Source: Streptomyces sp. NRRL F-6131 (GTDB lineage Bacteria; Actinomycetota; Actinomycetes; Streptomycetales; Streptomycetaceae). From it: a DNA stretch of 64,000 nucleotides. Made by a program: the position numbers and the translations under genes. Positions 46,677 through 55,858 of this stretch are shown here, in pieces. The notes under the pieces were generated by a model. That model saw nothing but the letters and a program-made list of their open reading frames with translations, was not told the origin of the DNA and did no database searches. The stretch spans positions 62,001 to 126,000 of the forward strand of contig JOHN01000024.1 in the NCBI GenBank assembly GCA_000719695.1. Direction: 5' to 3'. Every line of letters starts with the position of its first letter. The stretch's first letter is position 1.

Positions 46677-47948
46677 TCACCAGGTGTCGAACAGCGCTTG
46701 CAGCCGGGTGGCGGCCCGGTTCCCCTGGGCCTGCGGCGTGTCGTCGGGCGTGGGAACGAGCTCCTCGGGGCCCCGGACGCCCCGGTCCCGGTACTCGGCG
46801 GCCCGGTCGTGGACGCGCGCGGTGAGGGCGGTGACGACGGTCGTGTAGCGGTCGGGGTCGAGGTGGAACGCCAGGGCCGCGGCCGGGACGAGCAACCGGG
46901 CACCCGCCTCGCCCCCTGGTGGGAGCGGCGTACGGCGCAGCAGGGCGTCGGCCGTCGCGCGGAGCAGCGCGTCGGGAACGGCCGGGAACAGTCCGAGCAG
47001 GGGCCGGCCGCCGAGCCCGTCGAGCGGAGTGGTCAGCAGCGTGCGGACGGTGGGCCGCAGGACGTCGGGCACGCGGTCGGGCGCCGCCGCCTGCCCGTCC
47101 CAGTGGGCCCGCAGTTCGGCGGCCGCCTCCTCGTGCCCGGCCTCGGCGAGGGTGTCCGCGACCAGCGCCACCCGGACCCTGGGCACCGGGTAGCGGTCGC
47201 TCGGCGGCCCGTCCGGGGTCAGCGCGACGAACTCGGCCAGGGTGAAGGCGAATCCGGAGCCCCCGCACAGCGTCCCGTAGAGGTCGGCGAACACCTCGGG
47301 GAGCCGGTCGGCCCACCAGCCGGCGCCCGGCGTGGTCCGTCGCAGCAGCGCGTTCAGCTCCCCGGTGAGCCCGAACGCGTCCAGCACGCAGTGGCCGACC
47401 TCGTGCGCGGTCAGCACGGTCTCCGGGAGGTGCCGGGACTGCACGAACGGCAGCCCGACCAGCGGCACCGGCAGCGCCCGCCGCAACTCGCCGACCCGCG
47501 CCCGCCGCCCCTCGGCCGGCAGCCGGGGCAGCGCGAACGGCACGGCGTGCGCCGTCAGGTGGACCAGCGGAGGCTCCACGGCCGGCGGTTCGGCGCGGGC
47601 CGCCGCGCGGGCGGCGGTGAGCGCGGGCAGGTAGCAGGACCACGCGAAGTCGTCGGCCAGTTCGAGGAATTCCGCCGTGGAACCGTCCCAGCGCTGGGCG
47701 AGCGCGTCGCGCAGCCGGCACCAGACCTCCTGGAGCAGACCCAACTCGACGTCGGAGCGCCGCGGTTCGCCGTTCCGGACGCGGTCCAGCAGCGGGCGCA
47801 GCGCGGCGTCCAGTGCGCGGACCTGGGTGTGGTGCCGGGGGAACGGCGTGCCGGGTCCGGCGGTGAGGGCGAGCCAGTGGTCGAGGTCGGCGGCCAGCCC
47901 GTCCGCACGGGCGAGCAGCGCGACGCGGCGGCGTCGGTCGGCGGTCAC
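46677..47948 (-). CDS. HExxH gluzincin-type metallopeptidase of the CHAT operon
   Basis: Predicted 423 residues, GTG start with GGAG six bases upstream and 16 bases after the stop of the giant gene. Residues ~1-120 are helical (probable substrate-recruiting part). The zinc motif is TVLTAHEVGHCVLDAF (His182, Glu183, His186), and a second helix, ADRLPEVFADLYGTL, supplies Glu218 as third ligand, as in gluzincins. The C-terminal half is helical and includes RYPVPRVRVALVADTLAEAG. There is no signal peptide or membrane segment, so it would act in the cytoplasm. It is the last gene of the operon. I do not recognise a named family beyond the metal site; it could be the effector protease. Confidence 0.78.
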   Translation of the reverse strand: MTADRRRRVALLARADGLAADLDHWLALTAGPGTPFPRHHTQVRALDAALRPLLDRVRNGEPRRSDVELGLLQEVWCRLRDALAQRWDGSTAEFLELADDFAWSCYLPALTAARAAARAEPPAVEPPLVHLTAHAVPFALPRLPAEGRRARVGELRRALPVPLVGLPFVQSRHLPETVLTAHEVGHCVLDAFGLTGELNALLRRTTPGAGWWADRLPEVFADLYGTLCGGSGFAFTLAEFVALTPDGPPSDRYPVPRVRVALVADTLAEAGHEEAAAELRAHWDGQAAAPDRVPDVLRPTVRTLLTTPLDGLGGRPLLGLFPAVPDALLRATADALLRRTPLPPGGEAGARLLVPAAALAFHLDPDRYTTVVTALTARVHDRAAEYRDRGVRGPEELVPTPDDTPQAQGNRAATRLQALFDTW

Positions 47949-47964
47949 GGGCGGCTCCGGGTGG

Positions 47965-50900
47965 TCACGCCACGGCCCACAGGGGGACGAGGAGGTCGGT
48001 CGGCACGCTGCTGAACAGGGCGGGCAGGGCGATCGTCGGCGGGCCCGGCAGACTCATCAGGGCCTGGGTCAGCTCCTGGACGGCGTCCGCCGGATGCGCA
48101 CCGCCGACGAGGCGTTCGACGAAGTGCCGCCGGGCCCGCTCGCTCTCCGGCGCCGACCGCAGGAACGGACCGATCGCCAGGACGGCCGACACCTCGCCGC
48201 GCGCGAGCAGTTCGGCGGCGAACAGGTTCCGCAGGAGCAACTGCCGCACGGCCTCGTGGTGGGTGCCGGGGTGCACCGCCTCCAGCACCACCATCGGGTT
48301 GGGGCCGGTCCTGACGCCGCAGAGCTCGCCCAGCCCGGCGGCGGCACTGTCCCCGCGCGAGTCCCACCGGATCCAGGGCTCGGCCGCCTCCTCGCGGAAG
48401 GTGCCCTGGACGTGGACGAGTTGGGGGAGGCCGCGGCGGTCGCCCCGGCGGGTCGGATCGACCATCCGCACCGAGCGGTGGTTCTCGTAGAGGGTGAGGA
48501 CGTGCGGCAGCGCCGACCGGCCGGCGGTGTGCTCGGAGGTGTCGCGGGCCCGCCGCCGGGCGAGTACGCCGACCCTGACCTGCCGGGGCGCGAGGCCCCA
48601 CAGGTTCGCGACGAGGTCGTGCAGGTCCCTCGGCCGGGACCCGCTCGGCGTCTCGTCGGCCAGGGCCCACAGTCGGTCGAGTGCGGCCGCCTCCGTCGGG
48701 TGCCCGGCGAGCCCCCGGTAGACGTACTGCCGGTCGGGTCGCAGCACCGGAACGGAGTCCGCGTCCACCGCGGCCTCCCACGGCGCGGCCAGCAGGGCCT
48801 CCTGCCCGACGGCCGCTTCGAGTCGGAGGTCGGGCTCCTCCGGCTCGTTCGGCTGCCCCGGTGCTGCCCGGCCGGGCAGCACCGCCCCCACCAGGGCGCC
48901 GGCCTCCTGCGCCCAGTCCGCCGCCGAGCCGGAGAGCGCGGTCTGCAGCGCGTCGAGGCCGCCGAGCCACTCCGGGGCGGCCGTGTGCGACTGGGCCAGG
49001 CTTCGGCGGGCTCCCGGGCCGGTGGATTCGAGGAACTGGAGGGAGAGGAAGGCGGCGGGTCGGGAGAGGAGCAGGTCGCCGTCGAGGAGGAGGACGTTCT
49101 CGCGCCACTCGACGGTGGGCTCCGGCTCGTCGTGGCCGAGGTCGTGGGGGAGGTAGCGCTCTTCGGGCCGAACGCCCAACTCCTCGTAGATGTCCACGGC
49201 CCGGCGGGCCAACCGTCGAACCTCCGGACGCGGTTGCCTCGCCCACACCGCTGCTACGGCCACCGCCCCCGCGCACCGGGCCTTGGTGAGGCTCGCCGGG
49301 CGGTCCTCCAGCAGCAACCAGGCACGGGCGGCCATGGTCCGGGCCGCGCTCCCGCTGCCCGCCCACAGCGCGGGTGCGACCTGCTCGGTCAGCGCGGCCG
49401 CCTCCGCCTCCGGAAACGCCCCGTAGTCCCGGCGCAGCATGTCGGCGAGGTCCGCCGGGACCCGTCCGGGACCCCGGTCCTCGGGCGCGGTGCGGTCGAG
49501 GCAGTGCAGCCAGACCGCGCTTTCCGTCCGGGCGAGTTCCTCGGCGCAGACGCGGGCCAGGTCGGCCGCCTCCCGGGACCGCCCGACGAGGCGCAGCAGC
49601 TCCGCGTAGGTGAGCCCGAGCGCCGCGGCGTCGGCGCTGTCGGTCCACCACCCGTCCGGGGTACAGAGCCCGGTCAGCCGTCCGGCGGTCTCCGGGGAGA
49701 TCCTCAGCCGCCCGGGCACCTGCGGGAGGAGTTCCAGGGCGACGAGCCGGGCCGCCGCGGGTCCCAGTGTGCCGAGGGCGCCGATCAGCTCACCGGTGAG
49801 TGCCTCCTGGTCGCCGGGGCGGCCGTGGGCCAGCGCGCCGAGCAGCCACCGCACCCGGGTCGTCGGCGGGGACGCGGCGCGGCGCTCGTCGGCGAGGGCC
49901 GTCGGCTCCCCCAGGGCCGTCTCCGGCCACCACGCGAGTTCGGCGAGCACCTCGTCCGGGACCTCCGGCAGGTCGGCGGACCTACCGTCCGGTGCGGGAC
50001 CGGTCAGCCTCCGGGCGCGGTGGACCAGCCGCATCACCTCCTCCTGGCTGCCTCCGGCGGTCTCCAGCAGGCGGGCGGTCCGGAGCAGCAGGAGCGCCAG
50101 GGGGAACATCGGGAGCGGCTCGGGGGCCAGTCGCCTGGTCAACTCGGTCACCTCGCGCACGGGCCCGCGGAGCATCACCCGGGCGGCGCCCCGGGCCAGC
50201 AGGCTTACGGCAGACCGTTCGGGGGTGGCCGTCGCGCCGGGCGGCTCCCCCGCCGAGGGGTCGGTGAGCGCCAGTACCTCGGCGGGGCGGTGGAGCCGCA
50301 GCGCCGCGAGCGCGGCCTCGTTCGTCGTCCGGGCCCGATCGGCGGGATCGAGGGAGGCGTGGACCGCCAGCGCCTCGGTCGGACGGCCGACGGCGAGCAG
50401 CAGGCGCAGGTACAGCTCGGGCGCGGACCTCACGTCCATGCGCGGCAGCCAGTGGGCCGCGTACCCGACCCAGCCGGCGTCCAGCAGGCGGTCCACGTCG
50501 GCCCGGGTCTCGACGGCGACCTCGCCCCCGGTGGGCCGCAGCAGGCGGTCGGCGCGCTCGAAGGCCTCCTGGGCGAGGTCTCCCCGGCCTTCGGCCAGGG
50601 CCGCGGCGCCGGTGAGACGGTGGTACTCGGCCGCCGTCCCGGGGACGGCGAGGTCGAGGTCCGTTGCCGCGGCGCCGAGGCGCTGCCGGGCCTCGGCGAG
50701 GCGGTCGAGCCGGATCAACTGGCCCGCGGCGGTCAGCTCGATCGCGCGCCGGACCTCGCGGTCCACCGGGCCGGTGGAGACGTCCGCCTCCATCTCCAGG
50801 AGCAGGCGGTGATTGCCGCGCTCCGGAGCCGCCCGGCACAGGATGAGCACCGCCCGGGCCAGGGCATCCGGGGGAAGCGTCAGCTCACCGGCGCTGAACA

Positions 50901-52932
50901 GCATCAACACCTCGTCGGCCAGCCGGCCCAGCGACGGGTCCGGTTCGCCGAAGCCGGGTTCGCCGACCAGGCGCGCCCAGGCCTCCGCACCCCTCTGCTG
51001 GTCCTCTGAGAAGCGGTGGTAGTACTCCTCCACCGTCCAGCGGACCCACTCCGGGGGGCTCTCGGCCTCCCCCGCCCGCCGGGCGAAGTACTCGGCGAGG
51101 TCCCGATCGAGGAGCTTCGACACCCGATGGTCGGCGAGCAGGGCGCGCAGCGGGTCGCGCACGGTCCGGTCGATCACCAGGCCGTCCGGGTCGCTCGGGT
51201 CGCGGCAGACCCAGAGCGAGTCACCGGCGTAGCGGGTGAGGGCGGCCCAGAGGTCGGGGAGTTCGTCGGCCTCGTCGGTGAAGCCCGGCTCGGCCCGGAG
51301 GAAGATCGGGAAGCGCATGACCGGACGCTCGTCCCGGTCGGGGTCGTCGGCCGTGCCGCTGCCCCGGATGCCCGCGCGCAGGTGCGGGAGCATCACCTCC
51401 TCGACCACGCGCAGCGAGAGCCGGCGCGGGATCACCCCGTACCGCAGCAGCCAGCGGAGGCGGTCGTCGTGGACGCGTTCCAGGACCCGGTCGACGGCGT
51501 AGAGCAGTCCGGGTCCGGAGGCGGTGCGGACCTGCTCGGGCGTGAGGTCGTCCGCGAGGTCGGCGAGGAGGGCGAGGGTGTAGGGCAGGCCCTCGCTGCT
51601 CTCGGCGATCGCCCGGCGGAGCGCGGGGTCGCCGATGGCCCGGACCTCCCGCAGGTAGCCGTCGGACTCGTCCGGGTCGAAGCGGTCGAGCCGCATGGCG
51701 CGGGCGGGGACCGGCAGGGCCTCGGTCAGGTCGTAGCGGCCGGAGACGACGATCCGCAGCTCGGGGACGCCGGTGAGGAGGCGTTCGAGCAGGGCCGCCA
51801 CCCCGTCGAGCCGCGCCCCGTCCCGGAGCACGACCTCTTCCAGGGTGTCCAGCACCAGCACGGCCCGGGTGCGCTGGCGGTCGAGCGTCTCGTGGAGCAC
51901 GGCGGCGAAGTCACCGACCGTCGTGACCTGCCGCTTGGTGTCGGCGAGCCCGGCGAGGCGGACGTCGGCGGCCCGGCCGCGGTTGCGCGGCAGCAGGGCG
52001 AGGTCCTCCCGGTGGGTGGCGAGGAACTCGTCGAACGGCGTGTCGATCAGCTGCTCGTTCAGCTGCGCGGCGGCCTCCAGGACGAGCAGCCACGGGTGGG
52101 TGACGGCGAGGGCCGGGTCGCAGTGGTCGAAGTCCAGGTAGGCGCAGGGCACCGGCGCCGGTCGCGCCTGGCAGTACCGGGCCATGAACCACCGCAGCAG
52201 CATGGACTTCCCGGACCCGCCGGTGGCGTGGATGCGCAGCAGCCGGGAGTTCCGCGAGGCGAGCAGGCTCATCAGCGGCTCCTCCGCCCCTGGGCGCCGG
52301 AAGTACCCGGTGGACCGGTGGTACGCCGGCCGCCACAGGGCGCGGGCCCTGGTCCGGACGCGGGCCTCGGCGACGGTCCGGCCGAGGGCGGGCGGAAGCA
52401 GCGGGGCGACCTGGGGGTCGGTGACGGCGTTGACGAGGTCCTGGCAGCGGGCGAGGTCGAGGCGCCGGTCGGCCTCGTCGAAGGCGGCGCGGAAGGTGTC
52501 GGGGTCGAGCTCGCCGGCGATGGCGAGGTGACGGAGCCACCCCGGTTCGTCGTCGGCGTCCGCGCTGTCGGCGGCCAGCTGAACGGCGAGGAGGCGCAGC
52601 GCGACCGGGGCCTCGGTGGCCGGTCCGGCGCTGTCGCGCCACCAGGAGTCCCAGCAGGCGAAGCGGAGCGTTTCGGCGATCCGGTAACGGCCCGGGCGGG
52701 CGGCGGGTTCGAGCAGGCCGTGGTCGACGAGTTCGGTGACGGCGGGGCCGTCGGGCACGGTGCACAGGAGGGTGCGGTAGAGGTCCTCGGTGAAGTCGGG
52801 GACGACGCTGCAGTGCCGCAGGACCTCGCGCCAGTCGGGGCCGATCAGGTCGAGCAGGATCCGCTCCAGCGACTCGCCCCCGTCCAGGCGGTCGCCGAGT
52901 TCGTCGAACGGGGTGGGACCGCGGTGCGTCAC
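47965..52932 (-). CDS. Giant P-loop NTPase, helical-repeat protein with degenerate CHAT-like C-terminus
   Basis: Predicted 1655 residues, GTG start overlapping the CHAT gene stop by four bases. The N-terminal ~215 residues are helical with an adaptor-like character. A STAND-type NTPase (~225-560) has Walker A ATGGSGKSMLLRW (Lys242), Walker B RAVLVLDTLEEVVL and RIVVSGRYDL. Long alpha-solenoid repeats (TPR-like, ~600-1420) follow. The last ~220 residues read like a CHAT domain whose catalytic residues have decayed: PQLVHVQGTFRE at the His strand and NPMVVLEAVHPGTHHEAVRQ where active CHAT proteins have VVLNAC. It is probably a sensor/scaffold that oligomerises on nucleotide binding. No membrane segment. 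Confidence 0.8.
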   Translation of the reverse strand: MTHRGPTPFDELGDRLDGGESLERILLDLIGPDWREVLRHCSVVPDFTEDLYRTLLCTVPDGPAVTELVDHGLLEPAARPGRYRIAETLRFACWDSWWRDSAGPATEAPVALRLLAVQLAADSADADDEPGWLRHLAIAGELDPDTFRAAFDEADRRLDLARCQDLVNAVTDPQVAPLLPPALGRTVAEARVRTRARALWRPAYHRSTGYFRRPGAEEPLMSLLASRNSRLLRIHATGGSGKSMLLRWFMARYCQARPAPVPCAYLDFDHCDPALAVTHPWLLVLEAAAQLNEQLIDTPFDEFLATHREDLALLPRNRGRAADVRLAGLADTKRQVTTVGDFAAVLHETLDRQRTRAVLVLDTLEEVVLRDGARLDGVAALLERLLTGVPELRIVVSGRYDLTEALPVPARAMRLDRFDPDESDGYLREVRAIGDPALRRAIAESSEGLPYTLALLADLADDLTPEQVRTASGPGLLYAVDRVLERVHDDRLRWLLRYGVIPRRLSLRVVEEVMLPHLRAGIRGSGTADDPDRDERPVMRFPIFLRAEPGFTDEADELPDLWAALTRYAGDSLWVCRDPSDPDGLVIDRTVRDPLRALLADHRVSKLLDRDLAEYFARRAGEAESPPEWVRWTVEEYYHRFSEDQQRGAEAWARLVGEPGFGEPDPSLGRLADEVLMLFSAGELTLPPDALARAVLILCRAAPERGNHRLLLEMEADVSTGPVDREVRRAIELTAAGQLIRLDRLAEARQRLGAAATDLDLAVPGTAAEYHRLTGAAALAEGRGDLAQEAFERADRLLRPTGGEVAVETRADVDRLLDAGWVGYAAHWLPRMDVRSAPELYLRLLLAVGRPTEALAVHASLDPADRARTTNEAALAALRLHRPAEVLALTDPSAGEPPGATATPERSAVSLLARGAARVMLRGPVREVTELTRRLAPEPLPMFPLALLLLRTARLLETAGGSQEEVMRLVHRARRLTGPAPDGRSADLPEVPDEVLAELAWWPETALGEPTALADERRAASPPTTRVRWLLGALAHGRPGDQEALTGELIGALGTLGPAAARLVALELLPQVPGRLRISPETAGRLTGLCTPDGWWTDSADAAALGLTYAELLRLVGRSREAADLARVCAEELARTESAVWLHCLDRTAPEDRGPGRVPADLADMLRRDYGAFPEAEAAALTEQVAPALWAGSGSAARTMAARAWLLLEDRPASLTKARCAGAVAVAAVWARQPRPEVRRLARRAVDIYEELGVRPEERYLPHDLGHDEPEPTVEWRENVLLLDGDLLLSRPAAFLSLQFLESTGPGARRSLAQSHTAAPEWLGGLDALQTALSGSAADWAQEAGALVGAVLPGRAAPGQPNEPEEPDLRLEAAVGQEALLAAPWEAAVDADSVPVLRPDRQYVYRGLAGHPTEAAALDRLWALADETPSGSRPRDLHDLVANLWGLAPRQVRVGVLARRRARDTSEHTAGRSALPHVLTLYENHRSVRMVDPTRRGDRRGLPQLVHVQGTFREEAAEPWIRWDSRGDSAAAGLGELCGVRTGPNPMVVLEAVHPGTHHEAVRQLLLRNLFAAELLARGEVSAVLAIGPFLRSAPESERARRHFVERLVGGAHPADAVQELTQALMSLPGPPTIALPALFSSVPTDLLVPLWAVA

Positions 52933-55064
52933 CGGAGCCTCTCCTTCTTGACGAGCAGACCCATTCCCTTGCGGAGGAGCCGGGGCGTCAGCCCGCCGTG
53001 GTGGTCGACCAGGAGTGCCATCAACGCCTCCCAGCGGTCCCGGTGTTCGGCGGAGAGGTCGCGCGCCCGGCCGTAGTCGCCGACGATCTCCTCGATCTCC
53101 TCGGTCCGGAACGGTCCGAGGGTGATCCGCCGGGCGGTGTCCCGGAGCGGGAACGGCAGGGTGGCGATCTCGTCCTCGTTCGCGATCAGGACGACCCTGG
53201 CCCGGCCGCCCGGTCGGCCGGCGAGCGGTTCGATCAGGTGGGGGGCGAGCAGCTGCTGGACGGTCAGGTGCTCCACCGTCCGGGGACCGAGCCCGGCCAG
53301 GGCGAGGACCAGCCCGTGCTCCGCGCCGAACTCGTGCAGCGTGTCGGCGAGGTGACGCAGTGCGGTGTGCCGGCGGTCGGCGGCGTGGCCGACGCTGTTG
53401 CCCGGCACGGTCTCCTGCCACACCCGGTCGGTGCCGAGGGCGAGCCAGGGCTCCTGGTCGTCGGTGGTCCAGCGGTCGTGCAGTTGGGCCAGCCGGTGTT
53501 CCAGGAGCCGCAGCCGGGTGTCCTCGGGCCCGGCCTCGCGCAGTTGGCCCAGGATGCCGTGCACGAGGTCGAGCCAGGTCGCGGTGCGGCCGAGGGTGCG
53601 CAGGTCGGTCCAGAGGGTGAGGACGCCGTTGCGGTGCCAGGTGTGCAGCACGGAGCGGACCAGGGTGGCCTTGCCGGTGGCCGGGCCGCCGGTGACGACG
53701 GTGACGGGGGCGGCCGGACCGGCCGGCGCGAAGCCGTCGAACAGGCCGCGCCGTTCGGCGACCCGGTCGACGGCGTGCCGCAGGTTCCACCGCTCGTCGG
53801 CGAACCGGGCGTCGCTCTCGGCCGCCGGGCGCAGGGCCGGTGAACGGTGCAGCACGGCGTCCGGGTGGGTGCGGACGGCCAGCACCGGGCGGGCCCAGTC
53901 GGACCGGTCGAGGGCGGCGAGGAGCAGGGCGTGCCGGCCGGCGAGGACGGCCCGGTCGACGGCCTCGGCCCGGCCGAGGGCACCGTAGAACGCCTCGGAG
54001 AACCGGCCGGCGGGTTCGGACCCGATGCCGCCGCTCATCCCGACCACCGCCGCGACGCCGCCGCGCAGCAGGGCGGCGAGCAGGGGTTCGGCGCTCCGGC
54101 CGGCGGTGTCGCAGGCGTTCAGCACGACCAGCCGCGGGACGTGGGCGGTGAGCAGACCGTGCACATTGGCCCCGGTGATCTGCCACGGCTCCCGCCCGGG
54201 CGGCCGGACGGTGAGCACCCCCTGGTCAGCGCCGTCACGCTGCTGGTGGCCGATGAAGTGCAGGACGTGCGGGGTGATGTCCCTCAGGGCGGCGGCGAGT
54301 TCGGTCGAGCCGGGGGCGCGCACCACCTCGACGTGCCACTCGCCGAAGGGTTCGGCCAGCCGGGCGCGGACCCCGGCGATCTCGTCGTCCGCGCGCAGCG
54401 CGGCGTCGGTGTCGCCGACCACGACCAGCAACCGCAACGGCAGCCGGAGGGCGGGCGGGCGCGGGTCCCCCGGGGCGTCCTTCGGCGGGTCGACGCGGGC
54501 GAAGGCCAGCCCGGGTCCGCCGACGCCGACGCAGAGCGACACGCCGGTCCCCGGGTCGGCCACCAGCTCCCAGGGCAGTGACCGCAGCTGCGGGGGCCGC
54601 ACGTCGAGCAGCGTCAGGGCCGGGCTGCCGGCGGCGTGGCTGCGCCGGACCTGGTCGAGCCACGGGTCGAGGAGGCCCGCCCCGGCGAGGGCGCCGCCGA
54701 GCAGGCGGGCGGTCGCGCGGACCTGCTCGGGGAGGGGCGCGTCGGGGGTGAACAGTTCCTCGCAGGACAGGAGCTGGTCGGGGGGCAGGAAGTCCGGCGG
54801 GAGTGCCAGGCCCGGGTGGGTGGCGGGCGGGTCGCTGCCGCCGAGCGCGAGCAGGGTCGGGTGGCCGCTGCCGTCGGCGGCCGGCTCGCCGATCCGGATC
54901 AGCGCGGTGTGCGGCGGGAGCCAGGCCGCGCTGTCGGTGCCGGTCCCGGTGCCGGCTGTGTCGGTGTCGGTGTCGGTGTCCAACGGTGTCAGCCGGTCCG
55001 TCGCTCCGGCGGTGTGCGGTCCCGCAGGGTGCGGGCGAACTGCTCCAGTTCGGCCATGGTCCAC
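52929..55064 (-). CDS. CHAT-domain caspase-like protease with C-terminal P-loop NTPase
   Basis: Predicted 711 residues. The CHAT domain covers ~85-400: LRSLPWELVADPGTGVSLCV, RLLVVVGDTDAALRADDEIA, TPHVLHFIGHQQRD (catalytic His273), HVPRLVVLNACDTAGRS (catalytic Cys318) and FSEAFYGALGRAEAVDRAVL. A P-loop module follows with PVTVVTGGPATGKATLVRSV (~453-472) and VLALAGLGP. CHAT proteases cleave specific partners, including gasdermins, in bacterial immunity and cell death. The N-terminal Asp-Thr repeat comes from a GTGTCG hexamer run. Start uncertain: the GTG at 55064 overlaps the upstream gene by 76 bases; the TTG at 54983, just after that gene's stop, is the alternative. Its stop overlaps the giant gene. 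Confidence 0.85.
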   Translation of the reverse strand: MDHGRTGAVRPHPAGPHTAGATDRLTPLDTDTDTDTAGTGTGTDSAAWLPPHTALIRIGEPAADGSGHPTLLALGGSDPPATHPGLALPPDFLPPDQLLSCEELFTPDAPLPEQVRATARLLGGALAGAGLLDPWLDQVRRSHAAGSPALTLLDVRPPQLRSLPWELVADPGTGVSLCVGVGGPGLAFARVDPPKDAPGDPRPPALRLPLRLLVVVGDTDAALRADDEIAGVRARLAEPFGEWHVEVVRAPGSTELAAALRDITPHVLHFIGHQQRDGADQGVLTVRPPGREPWQITGANVHGLLTAHVPRLVVLNACDTAGRSAEPLLAALLRGGVAAVVGMSGGIGSEPAGRFSEAFYGALGRAEAVDRAVLAGRHALLLAALDRSDWARPVLAVRTHPDAVLHRSPALRPAAESDARFADERWNLRHAVDRVAERRGLFDGFAPAGPAAPVTVVTGGPATGKATLVRSVLHTWHRNGVLTLWTDLRTLGRTATWLDLVHGILGQLREAGPEDTRLRLLEHRLAQLHDRWTTDDQEPWLALGTDRVWQETVPGNSVGHAADRRHTALRHLADTLHEFGAEHGLVLALAGLGPRTVEHLTVQQLLAPHLIEPLAGRPGGRARVVLIANEDEIATLPFPLRDTARRITLGPFRTEEIEEIVGDYGRARDLSAEHRDRWEALMALLVDHHGGLTPRLLRKGMGLLVKKERLR

Positions 55065-55570
55065 GCGCGCGGCGCGGCGGCGAGCGGGCGGGCGCCGTAC
55101 GTGCCGGGCGGCAGCTCGGCGGTCCGGCCGGCGTCGCCCCAGTCGCCCTCCGGAGCGGGTCCCGCCCCGTCCCGCTCGGCGGCGGCACCGACCGAGATCG
55201 CGGCGAGCAGGCCGTTGAGGACCTCGCTGTCGCCGCGGGCGGCCTCCGCCGCCGCGCCCTGCCGGCCCGCCTCGGCCCGTGCGGCCGCCGCGTCCTCGCG
55301 CGCCGCGTTGAGCGCGCCGCGCTGCACCGAGCCGCCGAAGGCGAGGCCGGCGGCGGCGAACACGATCGCCTCCAGACCGGAGAAGAGGAAGACCAGACGG
55401 TCCCAGTTGGCATCACCGCGCTTGAGCGCGAGGAAGATCATCATCGCCGCGTAGCCGGCCAGGACGACGCAGATCAGGGCGTAGATCGTCCAGTGGATCG
55501 GCGGCGATGAGGTGGCTGCCGGTTCGCCAGGGCCTGCGCCCGCCTGTGCCCCGGGCTCCGCATCCGACAT
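54989..55570 (-). CDS. Two-TM coiled-coil membrane protein, first gene of the CHAT operon
   Basis: Predicted 193 residues. An Ala/Gly/Pro leader is followed by two membrane helices (IHWTIYALICVVLAGYAAMM at ~25-45 and VFLFSGLEAIVFAAAGLAFG at ~60-80). A long Ala/Arg/Glu coiled coil (NAAREDAAAARAEAGRQGAA) and a Pro/Gly-rich cytoplasmic tail ending MAELEQFARTLRDR complete it. No catalytic motif is present. It could anchor the protease complex to the membrane or be the membrane target or effector. The stop lies within or just ahead of the CHAT gene start, so translation is probably coupled. Start: ATG at 55570. Confidence 0.75.
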   Translation of the reverse strand: MSDAEPGAQAGAGPGEPAATSSPPIHWTIYALICVVLAGYAAMMIFLALKRGDANWDRLVFLFSGLEAIVFAAAGLAFGGSVQRGALNAAREDAAAARAEAGRQGAAAEAARGDSEVLNGLLAAISVGAAAERDGAGPAPEGDWGDAGRTAELPPGTYGARPLAAAPRAWTMAELEQFARTLRDRTPPERRTG

Positions 55571-55858
55571 CCCGCGCCCCCTCCGTCCGCGCCGCCGCCG
55601 TCCGCACGGCCGCGTGCAGGCGAGTATGCCAGAGTCGAAATGATCGTCTTCACCGTTCTCCGACAAGGGAGTTGGGCGGACGGAGGGCGGGCACGACCGC
55701 GGCCGGACCGGTCCCCGGCGGTGCGCCGGGGACCCTGTACTGCTTCTCGACCGGACGAGCAATCAACCTTCGGACCGGAGAAGGAGGAAGCAGCGGGGGA
55801 GGATCCTCGGCGCAGCGTCGGCACGACGCCCGCGTCGGACGGGGCAGGAGGGCCGCTG
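55571..55858 (-). promoter_or_regulatory. Upstream region of the CHAT operon
   Basis: 288 bases between the operon and the next minus-strand gene. The part nearest the operon (about 55620-55670) is relatively AT-rich and reads, on the minus strand, TTGTCGGAGAACGG and later GGCATACTCG, possible promoter elements with non-standard spacing. No gene or strong dyad is seen. Confidence 0.4.

Noticed and set aside
47677-51009. An 1110-residue plus-strand open frame opposite the giant NTPase gene
   Set aside because: It is antisense to a coupled operon gene with P-loop and solenoid features; its own translation is Gly/Arg/Pro-rich without domains.
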